DNA from: CAWGMT01 sp963823675
Lineage (GTDB): Bacteria > Planctomycetota > Planctomycetia > Isosphaerales > Isosphaeraceae
DNA: 64,000 nt
Assembly (NCBI GenBank): GCA_963823675.1
Contig: CAWGMT010000016.1
Span: 682,001 to 746,000 of the forward strand
Direction of reading: 5' to 3'
A program made the translations under genes and the position numbers. Every line of letters starts with the position of its first letter. The stretch's first letter is position 1. The notes beneath the pieces were generated by a model. It made no database searches. It was not told the DNA's origin and saw only the letters and a program-made list of their open reading frames with translations. Positions 9,598 to 18,484 of the stretch are shown piece by piece.

Positions 9598-10620
9598 ATG
9601 AGCTTACCAATACACGAAAAGCGGCGACCTGGTTTCACCTTGATCGAGTTGCTGGTCGTCATTGCCATCATCAGCGTGCTGATCGCGCTCTTGTTACCCG
9701 CGGTCCAGGCAGCGCGCGAAGCCGCCCGGCGCATTCAGTGCGTCAATAACCTCAAGCAAATCGGCCTTGGCCTCCACAATTACCACACATCGTGGGACTG
9801 CTTCCCGGTGGGCTTTCTCTATGCCTACCAGAACGTGCTGCCGATTTCTTCGCCCCTGCAATATCGCTGGTCGGTTCTGGTGCAGATGGCACCCTGCCTC
9901 GAGCAAATGAACCTCTATAATGCACTCAACTTCAACTTCCCGATCGCGCACCAGCCGCCGGCAGGAGGTTCGGCATTCTGGCCCTATTTCCCGGCCAATA
10001 CGACCGCGATGGCCACACAGGTTGCGCTCTTCCTCTGCCCGAGCGACGGTGCGCCGCCTCCGGCAACCGGCACCGGACCGACCAACTACGCCTTTTGCGC
10101 GGGCGACGGCTCGGGTGGCGGTGATGCAACCAATGCCGATGGCGCCTTCATCCTGGGTCTGCCCCAATCGGTCGCCAGCCTTGCCGACGGCAGTAGTCAG
10201 ACGGCCGCGGCCTCGGAGCAGTTGCTCGGGATTGCCGGGCCCTACTCGCAGACCACGCCACTGCCAGTCCCTTCGCCCTGGTTTCGCGCAATGGCTCGCG
10301 TTGCCGCCGGTCCCTTGAGCGATCCCGCCTGCGCCCTGGCCGGAAGCGGCTGGCTGCTGAACAAGGGCTCGAGCTGGTGGGACGGCAACTACCAGAACAC
10401 GCTCTATAACCACTACTTGACGCCCAACGCGGGTCGCCCCGACTGCATCGTCTACCACAACCCGGGCTGGAAAGCCGCGCGAAGCTTTCATCCGGGAGGC
10501 ATCAACCTACTTTGCTGCGACGGCCACGTCATCTTCGTCAAGAACACGATTGATCCAAGCATCTGGCAGGCGATCGCCACGCGGGCGGGTGGCGAGGTGG
10601 TGTCGGCCGATGCGCTCTGA
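9598..10620 (+). CDS. DUF1559 protein with type IV pilin-like N-terminus
   Basis: The 340-residue protein starts at ATG 9598 with a class III signal: RRPGFTLIELLVVIAIISVL, a prepilin cleavage site (G/F) followed by a single hydrophobic helix. Next comes the family signature AREAARRIQCVNNLKQIGLG and, near the C-terminus, the SFHPGGINLLCCDGHV motif (H-x-GG...DG). These two elements define the DUF1559 family, present in very many copies in planctomycetes and thought to be exported, pilin-like surface or periplasmic proteins. The biochemical role is unknown. The gene stands alone, divergent from the PQQ operon and convergent with the REC-GGDEF gene. A much longer plus-strand frame continues upstream to 7504, but that part lies antisense to the dehydrogenase. 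Confidence 0.92.
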   Translation: MSLPIHEKRRPGFTLIELLVVIAIISVLIALLLPAVQAAREAARRIQCVNNLKQIGLGLHNYHTSWDCFPVGFLYAYQNVLPISSPLQYRWSVLVQMAPCLEQMNLYNALNFNFPIAHQPPAGGSAFWPYFPANTTAMATQVALFLCPSDGAPPPATGTGPTNYAFCAGDGSGGGDATNADGAFILGLPQSVASLADGSSQTAAASEQLLGIAGPYSQTTPLPVPSPWFRAMARVAAGPLSDPACALAGSGWLLNKGSSWWDGNYQNTLYNHYLTPNAGRPDCIVYHNPGWKAARSFHPGGINLLCCDGHVIFVKNTIDPSIWQAIATRAGGEVVSADAL

Positions 10621-10729
10621 CGTGTGGTTTCTGGCGGTCTTCACCTCAGCGCGCGGGATCCACCGCTGAGAAGACCGAGTGCATCGTACCTTGCTTCATT
10701 CCATTCGGTGACAACAGCTTCCGCGCGAT

Positions 10730-11662
10730 TCAAGCGGAATGCGATCCGGCGCGGCTCGCTTGGGCGATGTAATCGCGATGATGGGTGATCAGGTTCCGGC
10801 CGTTTTGCTTGGAGTGGTAAAGGGCCTGGTCGGCCTGGTTGATGAGCGCGGCGGCAGTCGCGTAATCAGGACGAGTCGTCGCCACACCCAGGCTGGCGGT
10901 AACCTGCCTCTGAAGCCACGTCCGGCTTGAAATGGCGATTCGCAGTCGCTCGGCAACGTCCAAAGCATCATTGGCTTCAGTCGCCGGTAGCAGTACTGCG
11001 AATTCCTCCCCGCCGTAGCGCGCTACGACGTCGTGAGAGCGCACGACCGCCCTCAGGATCGCCCCGACCTGGTACAACACCTCGTCTCCGGCGGGATGAC
11101 CAAAGGTGTCGTTGAATTGTTTGAAGTGGTCGATGTCCAGCATGATCAGCGAGAGCGGCGAACCCAGGCGAATCGCCTGGCTGAAGAGGAGATCCAGGTC
11201 CTCGCGGAACCGCCTGCGATTCTTGGTCCCGGTCAGCTCGTCGATCGTAGCCAGTTCAGCCAGTCGCGCATTCTGGCGGGCCAACTGATCGTGTACCGCC
11301 AGAATGCGCTCCGTAATCTCGAGGCGGACCGCCAATTCATCGGCATCGGGCGGTTTTGTCAAGAAGTCGTCGGCGCCTGCTCGTAAACCCATCAGCCTAT
11401 CCTCTCACCGGTTGCGCGAGGTGAGGAGGATGATGTAGATATACCGCTCAACCCCCACCGCCCGGATGCGCCGACAGAGAGCTGGACCATCCAGGTTTGG
11501 CATCACCCAGTCAGAGATCAAAAGTGCAGCGTCACCTTGACGGAGGATACGCCACGCCTCCTCGCCATCACGCGCGACTGAGACGTGGTGCCCGATCGTT
11601 TCAAGGATGCGGGAGAGGAAAAGAGCCACCGTTGGCTGATCCTCCGCGATGAGTATTTTCAT
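10730..11662 (-). pseudogene. REC-GGDEF response regulator (diguanylate cyclase) with internal TGA
   Basis: The first 85 codons encode a receiver domain (MKILIAEDQPTVALFLSRIL, phospho-acceptor Asp in LLISDWVMPNLDG, Thr/Ser in LLTSRNR). A TGA at 11405-11407 interrupts it, and the same frame continues with EDRLMGLRAGADDFLTKP, which holds the conserved receiver lysine. A GGDEF domain follows with an intact RYGGEEF active site and LIMLDIDHFKQFND, so cyclic-di-GMP synthesis is the expected activity. The stop is one C-to-T change away from CGA (Arg). An ATG at 11392, with AGAGGAT upstream, could restart translation and give a 220-residue cyclase lacking most of the receiver. It may be a true nonsense mutation, a sequence error, or a split gene. 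Confidence 0.8.
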
Positions 11663-12097
11663 GCGTCTTTCGTGCAGGCAGTTGGGTGAATCTCCACAAT
11701 AATCATAGAACGTATCTGCGGATGCCGTCCGGCCGAGCTTTGCTCAAGCTCAGAGTGCGTTCGAACGATTTCAGCGAACCCCTATCATCTCGGCGGAAAC
11801 GGTCCTTCAAGCGGTGAAAGTGCGAAGGCTAAGAAAAGGCATTCTGTTGCCGCAGTGCACGCTGCCGTGGACGAATAGGGGCCAGGGGAAAGTAGGAGCT
11901 GGAGAACCGGTGCGGTAAAAACGATCTTGACCCTTCGCTACCGAACGACTATGGTCCATCCGCGCGTCGGGTTACCTCAACCCGCCGCCGCTCGTCTCAC
12001 AGGGAAGTGAGCGGGTGGAATTGTTGCGAGAGACGCGGCTTGGTTCTCAGGTCGTGTCCGGGGGTTCTCCCCGACCGCTGCGCAAGGAGGCAGGTCA
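11663..12097. other. Intergenic region, 435 bases
   Basis: This stretch lies between the divergent starts of the REC-GGDEF gene and the FlgI/HEAT gene and should hold both promoters. An AAGGAGG ribosome binding site ends it, just before the ATG at 12098. I see no RNA gene, repeat or convincing promoter pair. Confidence 0.4.
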
Positions 12098-14195
12098 ATG
12101 CGGCGAACAGTTCTCAGGCGTTCCTGGGCTCAAGCGGCCCTGGTCGCAATCGCGGCGCTGGCGTTAATCCAGACGGGTGCCAGTCCCGCAAAGAAGAAGA
12201 AGAAGAAGGAACCGCCTCCTCCCAAGGTTTCAGAGACCATCGGAGATCTTGCTTTTGTCGTGAGCCGCGGCGAAACGAAGGTCGAAGGAGTCGGGCTGGT
12301 TATCGGGCTCGACAACACTGGCGCCGATCCTCCGCCGTCGTGGTATCGCAAACAACTCGTCGACGAGATGAGCAAGGCGGGGATAGAGAAAGCCGAGAAG
12401 CTGCTGGCAAGTGCCCAGGTATCGATGGTCATCGTGCGGCTGACGATCCCGATCGGCGTCAATCCCAAGGACAAGCTCGACGTTCAGGTGGAAGTGCCTC
12501 CGGCCTGCGGCACCAAGAGCTTGGCCGGCGGCTACCTCTTGTTGACCCGCTTGCACGAGGTACTCCTCGCGGGCGGCTCTCCCAAGACGGGCGCCGATCT
12601 GGCGCTGGCATACGGGCCTGTCATGATCGGCACTCCCGCCAAGCCCAACGACCCCAAGGTCGGCCGTGTGCTCGGCGGCGGTCGAGTGAAGAAGGACTTT
12701 CCTTACACTCTCGCCATCAAAGACAATCGCAAGAGCTTTCACACGTCACGGATGCTGGAAACGATCGTCAACGAGCGCTTCCACCAGACCGAGGATGGGC
12801 GTCAAAAAGGGGTGGCGACCGCGAAAACCGACTCTTATCTGGTCCTCAAGGTGCCTGCGCTCTACCACCAGAATCAGGAGCACTTCTTCCGGGTCGTCCA
12901 GCTTCTGCCGATGGTTGATGGGCCGGAGTTGCGAGAACGCAGGATCGCCGCCTGGGCGAAGGAATTGCAGGATCCCAAAACCGCGGGGATCGCGGCGATG
13001 AAGCTGGAAGGAGTCGGCAACTCGGCAATCGACCCGCTCAAGACCGGACTGAAGAGCTCGAACTCCCAGATCCGGTACTTCTGCGCCGAGTCACTCGCTT
13101 ACCTCAATGACATTTCCGGTGTGGATACTCTTGCGGAGACCGTTGCTCGCTATCCGGAGTTTCGGGCTTACTCTCTGGCAGCTCTGGCGGCGCTCGACCA
13201 ACCTGCGTCGCACCTGAAGTTGCGAAAGTTGATGGACGAGCCCGAAATCGAGGTCCGCTATGGAGCGTTCAACGCCTTGCGGACGCTCGATCCGCGCGAT
13301 CCATTCCTCGGTCATGTTCGCATCCTCGACGAGCCAAAACGGGAGGACGACGAGGAGGAGGAATCGCCCGACGCCATGGCGCTGGCGATCGCATCGGCAT
13401 CCACCCGAAACCGGGCACGCCAGGATGATCCATTTTCGCTTTATGTGGTTGATTCGGACGGTCCGCCGCTCGTCCACGTCTCACGCACCCGACGCCCCGA
13501 GATTGTCATTTTCGGCCGTCAGCAGAAACTGATGCCTCCGATCGTCCTGGGCGCCGGCGCCATTCTGCTTAACGCCGCGATTAACGACGAAAAAGTCGAG
13601 CTGAGCAAGATCGTTCCGAGCCGGTTCGGTGATACCGATACCAAGGTCACGACCACCCTCGACCTGGCCGAGGTGGTCCGCCGGACGGCCAACCTGGTGC
13701 GCCAGCTATCCGGAAATCGTCTCGATTCTTGAAACGGCCAGCCGTCAGAAGAACTTATCCGGCGAGCTCGTCGTGGACGCGGTGCCCAACCCCAGTCGTT
13801 TGTACCTCGAAGCGATCCTGGGCAAGGATACAACGGCCAAACGGGACGATTCCTTGGTGCGGACCGCAGCCGAAACCGCCAAGTCCCGACGTCGCCGATT
13901 CTTTGGTCTTCTCCGGCGGGATCCGGATGTGCCAATCCCAAACAATCCTGCTCAAAACGCCAGCGAGGACTCGGATAGTAACACGTCACGCCAGACGACG
14001 GTAACCAGCACAGGTTCGACGATCCCAACCCAGGGAACCGAAGGCACCACGAATTCCAGCGGGAATGCCAAAAAAGGCAACAACTCGGCCGATGATGCGG
14101 CAGCCAAGAAGGACGACGCTCTTCAGAAGGCTTCGGTAACCGATCCTCCTTCCCGCTGGCGTCTCTCGGATCTTTTCCGGCGCAGCGACGACTAA
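12098..14195 (+). CDS. FlgI-like (P-ring-like) protein with HEAT repeats; frameshift at 13698
   Basis: The gene starts at ATG 12098 after a strong AAGGAGG. A signal peptide and a lysine/proline-rich linker (KKKKKKEPPPPK) precede a FlgI-like region of about 230 residues (GETKVEGVGLVIGLDNTGADPP, then RVLGGGRV). HEAT-like helical repeats follow (about residues 285-415), then an acidic linker and a second FlgI-like segment. The first frame ends at 13732, but the conserved sequence continues in another frame as ASYPEIVSILETASRQKNL and then a low-complexity Ser/Thr/Asn tail to 14195. Dropping the T at 13698 gives NLGASYPEIV without a break. No flagellar genes are nearby, so this is probably the planctomycete envelope version of FlgI, of unknown role. 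Confidence 0.75.
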
Positions 14196-14952
14196 CGCTC
14201 CGCTCAAGAGCCGCGGGCATCGATCTAACTCGAAATCAGGACTGGAAATCGAAATACTTATCTATCGCGACCGTCGTCTGATCAAGCACGCGTTTCGATG
14301 ACAACACCGCTAGTTGAAATACGGTACACATCGCGCAAGGGCGCATGGTATGATGTGGATAGAAAGAGGCAGCGCGAGCGTGTGAAAACGCTGATTTGTC
14401 TAATTTCGCAAATGGTGCGTAACTCCTATGGGCAGCAAGGATTTCGCAAGCCCGACAGCCCCGAAGACTGGCTTGCATGGTTGGGCTAGGCGTGGCCCCT
14501 CCTAAAGTCCCACGCCGCGCGGTTCGAATATTAGTCTTGACGGTCAGGTTCGCTACAGCAAGGAGGCGAGCGACACCCCTTGTAGTGACGGACTAGGCCG
14601 CTCCCCGCACGCAACCGGAGCGGGGAGGTCTCTGTACTTGACCGGGGGAGAGTCGGGTTCCCGATCCGCTACTCAACTCACGGGAAGTGGCAACGGACAC
14701 TTTGGTTCGGATCAATGGCTCGCCCGTTGGTTTGAGCGAAGGAGCCGCTGCATCCTGGAAAGGTTCAAGGACGGAGGCGGGGTCGGAGCGACTTGCACGA
14801 TTGCCGTCTCTTGCGGCGACTTGCTCGCACTTTCGTTGCGAATGAGTCTTACCGCCGAGCCGGGACTGTCACCGCGCCGACATGGTTCCTATCCGGAGGG
14901 AGGAGGAAACCTCCGTGGTCTCGCACCAAATTGGGCGAGTGGAGTCCTCGAG
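14196..14952. other. Intergenic region, about 750 bases, with one hairpin
   Basis: No supported gene was found. A hairpin (CTCCCCGC at 14601-14608 with GCGGGGAG at 14620-14627, 11-base loop) lies about 325 bases before the HTH-REC gene; it has no T-run, so it is not a classic intrinsic terminator. Short frames on both strands have no family features. The 3' half may be the long 5' leader of the HTH-REC gene. Confidence 0.4.
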
Positions 14953-15528
14953 ATGAAAAAGGTCTTTACAACCGGTCAGGTCGCGAAAATCTGCAAAGTC
15001 GCACCTCGGACCGTGAGCAAGTGGTTCGACTCGGGCCGCTTGCGTGGTTATCGCATCCCCGGCTCGCAGGATCGTCGCATCCCGCGGGAGCATCTCCTGC
15101 GGTTCCTCAAGGAGCATGGAATGCCCTTGGGCGACCTCGAAGCCGAGGTTTATCATAAGATTCTGGTTGTCGGAGCTGACGCTCCGCACCAGGCCGTTCT
15201 GCGCGAACAGCTTCGTGAAGCCGACGATTTCCGGATCGAGACGGCTGCCTCGGGTTTCGAGGCAGGCATCCGCGCCGAGAGCTTCCACCCGGATTGCATC
15301 ATCATTGACATGGCCCTGGGCCGAATCGAAGCCGGTCAAATCGCGCAGAATCTTCGCAAGAGCCCCGATCATCAGGGCACGATCCTGCTTGCCTTGACCA
15401 GTGACGAGCCGGGCGAAGAGACTTTCGCGCTGGGGTTCAACGACGCATTCAAGAAGCCGTTTGACGGCGCACTCCTCGCGGAGCGCGTCCGCCGATTGAT
15501 CTCGCAGAAGAAGGCCGACGAACCCTGA
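14953..15528 (+). CDS. Excisionase-type HTH fused to a receiver domain
   Basis: The 191-residue protein begins with a MerR/excisionase-like winged helix (FTTGQVAKICKVAPRTVSKW, then RRIPREHLLRFLKEHGMP), a DNA-binding fold, and continues with a receiver domain from about residue 72 (KILVVGADAPHQAVLREQL, Asp in CIIIDMALG, conserved Lys in AFKKPFDG). This head-to-tail order, with the DNA-binding part first, is a pattern seen in planctomycetes. The ATG at 14953 is chosen because the HTH starts right there and GGAG lies 8 bases upstream; the frame is open further upstream without similarity. No histidine kinase is next to it, so the signal is unknown. Confidence 0.85.
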   Translation: MKKVFTTGQVAKICKVAPRTVSKWFDSGRLRGYRIPGSQDRRIPREHLLRFLKEHGMPLGDLEAEVYHKILVVGADAPHQAVLREQLREADDFRIETAASGFEAGIRAESFHPDCIIIDMALGRIEAGQIAQNLRKSPDHQGTILLALTSDEPGEETFALGFNDAFKKPFDGALLAERVRRLISQKKADEP

Positions 15529-15686
15529 GGCGATTCGCCAAGGGAACCCGACATCTCCTCGGGCGTTTGATTCCGAGAACGACGAGCCCACGGGCCAATT
15601 CCTCCCGGCTTCGGCCGGAACCTGGTAGCTGGCCCGAGGGCTCGTTTCGTTTCCATGGAAATCCCGGCGACTCGGAGGGGATTCTC

Positions 15687-16478
15687 ATGATTGGTCGCCA
15701 ACTTGCTCGGTTGTGTGTCTTGACCCTCGTACTGAACCTGGGAGCGGCTCCTGCGCCGTCGATTGGCGCCGACCAAGCAGATCCTCCATCCCGGAGGCTC
15801 AAAGTCGTCATCTTCGGTGGCCATCCGGACGATCCGGAGTCAGGAGCCGGCGGACTGGCTGCAACCCTGACCAGGCAAGGGCACGAAGTCATCCTGGCTT
15901 ATGGGACGACCTTTCGGGGTGATCGGCAATTCTTCGGCCGCCCGGAGGGCGAAGTCCGGCGCGAGGAGGCAACTGCCGCCTGCCAGGTTCTGCGCGCGTC
16001 GCCCAAGTTTTTCCCCTACGCTCATGAAAAACTCGTGGCCGATCCGCCAACGGTGCAATCCGTTTCCGCCTGGCTGGAGGAGGTGAAACCCGACATCGTG
16101 GTCACGCACTGGCCGCTCGACACCCATCCCAACCACCACGTCGTCAGTTCACTCGTCTGGCAGTGCTACCAGCGGAAAGGCGGCTGGAATCTCTATTTCT
16201 TCGAGGTGATGACCGACCAGCAAACCATTGCCTTCCGGCCCGAACTCTACCTCGACATCGAGCCGGCGCGCAATCTGAAGCGGCAGTCACTCGCGCAACA
16301 TAAAAGCCAGAAGCCAGACGAGATTTGGGCCGCCCATGAGCGGATGCACCGCCGCCGCGGGTCCGAATGCGGCGTCGAGTTTGCCGAGGCCTACTCGCTG
16401 GTAGAGGCCAAGGAAGGCTGCTCGCTGCTGCCGGTGCGGTTTCTCAAGAAGAACGCGGCGTCCGAGCGTCAGCCGTAG
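15687..16478 (+). CDS. Secreted PIG-L/LmbE-family deacetylase
   Basis: The start at ATG 15687 follows GGAGGGG and gives a signal peptide (LCVLTLVLNLGAAPAPSIGA). The LmbE fold is marked by GGHPDDPESGAGG near residue 41 (usually AHPDD.E, Zn ligands His and Asp, Asp as base) and by THWPLDTHPNHH (third Zn ligand). The family removes N-acetyl groups from sugars or related amines in a zinc-dependent way. The protein has 263 residues, a normal size. The substrate cannot be told from sequence. It is convergent with dinG, 15 bases from its stop. Confidence 0.88.
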   Translation: MIGRQLARLCVLTLVLNLGAAPAPSIGADQADPPSRRLKVVIFGGHPDDPESGAGGLAATLTRQGHEVILAYGTTFRGDRQFFGRPEGEVRREEATAACQVLRASPKFFPYAHEKLVADPPTVQSVSAWLEEVKPDIVVTHWPLDTHPNHHVVSSLVWQCYQRKGGWNLYFFEVMTDQQTIAFRPELYLDIEPARNLKRQSLAQHKSQKPDEIWAAHERMHRRRGSECGVEFAEAYSLVEAKEGCSLLPVRFLKKNAASERQP

Positions 16479-16493
16479 GTCGGGCTTTCCAGG

Positions 16494-18482
16494 TCAGATC
16501 CTTCGGTCGGCGAAGGGAGGCGATTCGACAACGCGCGGGCAATTCGGCAGCGAGTTCAAAAACGTGCGGCCGTAGGGCTTGGTCAGCACGCGCGGATCGA
16601 GGATCACCACAATTCCGCGGTCGCTTTTGGTCCGAATCAAGCGGCCGAAGCCCTGTTTCAGCTTGATCACGGCCTCGGGAACCTGGTACTCGATGAACGG
16701 GCTGCCGCCCCGGCGGCGGATGTCTTCAAGCCGCGCCTCTAAGAGCGGATGGCTAGGAACCGAGAACGGCAGCCGCGTGATGATGACATTCGAGAGCGCC
16801 TCGCCGGGGACGTCGACCCCTTGCCAGAAGCTGTCGGCGCCGAAAATGACGCTGTTGACGTCGGCCTTGAAGGCCTCGACCATCTTGGAGCGGGGCATGC
16901 CGTCGCTCTGGGAGAACAAGGCGATCTTACGACGGGCCAGCCAGGGCGCCAGCGCGCGGGCGGCTGCGTCGAGCATCTTGTACGAGGTGAATAATACGAA
17001 TGCCTTGCCCTCAGTCTGCTCCAGGTAATGAGCGATGGCCCCGATGGCTTCTCGTTCAAATAGGTCAGGTTGGTTGGAGGGATCCGGCAGGTTTCTGGGA
17101 AGGTGGACGGCGACCTGGTTGGGATAGTCAAACGGACTGCCAAGAGCCAGGGTTTCGCCCGATGTTAGCCCGAGCCGCGACTTGACAAAGTCGAAATTAG
17201 GCGGCGAGCCGACGCACATGGTCGCCGAGGTGAGCACGCAGGTCTTGACTGTGTCAAAAAGCAAGCGGCGCAGGCTGGGCCCCACATCCAAGGGCGCCGC
17301 GGCGAGATAGATGCGCTGGCGGCCCTTGGTTTCCATTTCAAGCCAGTAGACGGCGTCGGACGACTGCTGGCGCAGCCAGCCCGTGATCTCTCCGGCCAGC
17401 GCGATGCAACGGTCGCGCGCCGCAGTGAGCTCGATCCGATCCTCTCGCTTCTCGATCTGCCGCGCGGCGTCGTCGATCAACACGGCCAGCCGGCGCAGCT
17501 CCGCAGGGAGGGTCCCGGAAAGGCCGATCGGTTTCCGGAGCCGACCATTGAAGCCGGTGGGCTGGCTCTGGTACCAGACGGCGATTTGATCGAAGAAATC
17601 CTCGGCCGTGCTGCGAGTGACTTTCAACTGATGGATCGCGTCGCCGAGCTGGTGAACGCTCAAGAGCCCCTTGTTCGTTCGCTCGTTGTAAAGCCGCGCC
17701 AGCGTGAAATCGACGCCAAGGCTCGAAATCCGCAAGCCCAGGTGCTCACCGGCGACCGCTTCGAGTGTGTGTGCTTCGTCAATTATGGCGATGTCGTATT
17801 CGGGCAGTAGACCGAAGCCCGATTCCCGCATCGAGAGGTCCGTCACGAACAGCGCGTGATTGACGATGAGCAGGTTGGCATGGCGCATCCGGGCACGCGC
17901 CCGGTAAAAGAAGCATTCCGAATACGTCGGGCATTCCCGGCCCAGGCAGTTGCCATTCTCGCTCTCGACGGCTTCCCAGACACTGGGGGCTGGCCGAAAA
18001 TCGAGGTCCGAGCGGCTCCCGTCCTTGGTCCGCTTGGCCCAGAAGCTGATCGCCGTGAGTTGGTCGGTCTCTTCAACCCTCTGGAACATGGAATTCTGGT
18101 GCTCGCGCGCCCGGTCCATCCGCCGCAAGCTGATGTAGTTCGATCGGCCCTTGACCAGAACGGCGGTGAATTCCTGCGGCATGACTGCCCGCAGGAAAGG
18201 AATGTCCTTGCCGAGCAATTGCTCCTGAAGGGCAATCGTGTGAGTCGAGATCACGACTTTCTTGCCTTGATCGGCTGCCTGGATCGCGGGAACCAGGTAC
18301 GCAAAACTCTTGCCGACACCCGTCCCGGCTTCAACGACCAGATGGCCCGGCCGCTCGATTGCGCGGGCGACCGCCTGGGTCATCTCGATCTGCTGGGAGC
18401 GATGCTCGTACGCAGGCAACCGTCGCGCAATCGCACCATCAGGTCCGAGGATCGAGACCGGGTCCAGCTTTGCTTTGCTCAT
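16494..18482 (-). CDS. dinG: DinG-like ATP-dependent DNA helicase
   Basis: This 662-residue protein is an XPD/DinG-type superfamily 2 helicase that unwinds damaged or structured DNA. Walker A is EAGTGVGKSFAYLVP (about residue 51) and the DEAH box is IIDEAHTLE. C-terminal motifs include SQSDGMPRSKMVEAF, GADSFWQGVDVPG and KQGFGRLIRT. Three cysteines of the Fe-S region are present (C179, C184, C190, spacing as in DinG), but the first one, usually in NYLC, is replaced: the sequence reads NYISLRR with Ser at 118. The start is 2 bases after the thiSG stop, so both genes form an operon. Confidence 0.92.
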   Translation of the reverse strand: MSKAKLDPVSILGPDGAIARRLPAYEHRSQQIEMTQAVARAIERPGHLVVEAGTGVGKSFAYLVPAIQAADQGKKVVISTHTIALQEQLLGKDIPFLRAVMPQEFTAVLVKGRSNYISLRRMDRAREHQNSMFQRVEETDQLTAISFWAKRTKDGSRSDLDFRPAPSVWEAVESENGNCLGRECPTYSECFFYRARARMRHANLLIVNHALFVTDLSMRESGFGLLPEYDIAIIDEAHTLEAVAGEHLGLRISSLGVDFTLARLYNERTNKGLLSVHQLGDAIHQLKVTRSTAEDFFDQIAVWYQSQPTGFNGRLRKPIGLSGTLPAELRRLAVLIDDAARQIEKREDRIELTAARDRCIALAGEITGWLRQQSSDAVYWLEMETKGRQRIYLAAAPLDVGPSLRRLLFDTVKTCVLTSATMCVGSPPNFDFVKSRLGLTSGETLALGSPFDYPNQVAVHLPRNLPDPSNQPDLFEREAIGAIAHYLEQTEGKAFVLFTSYKMLDAAARALAPWLARRKIALFSQSDGMPRSKMVEAFKADVNSVIFGADSFWQGVDVPGEALSNVIITRLPFSVPSHPLLEARLEDIRRRGGSPFIEYQVPEAVIKLKQGFGRLIRTKSDRGIVVILDPRVLTKPYGRTFLNSLPNCPRVVESPPFADRRI

Positions 18483-18484
18483 GG

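Noticed and set aside
7504..10620. A 1,038-codon plus-strand frame covering the PQQ dehydrogenase antisense and the DUF1559 gene.
   Set aside because: Only the part from 9598 has family features (pilin-like signal, DUF1559). The rest is antisense to a well-supported gene in high-G+C DNA.
14500..14545. tRNA gene suggested by GTTCGAAT at 14522-14529.
   Set aside because: The flanking bases do not pair into a T-arm and no acceptor or anticodon stem can be formed.
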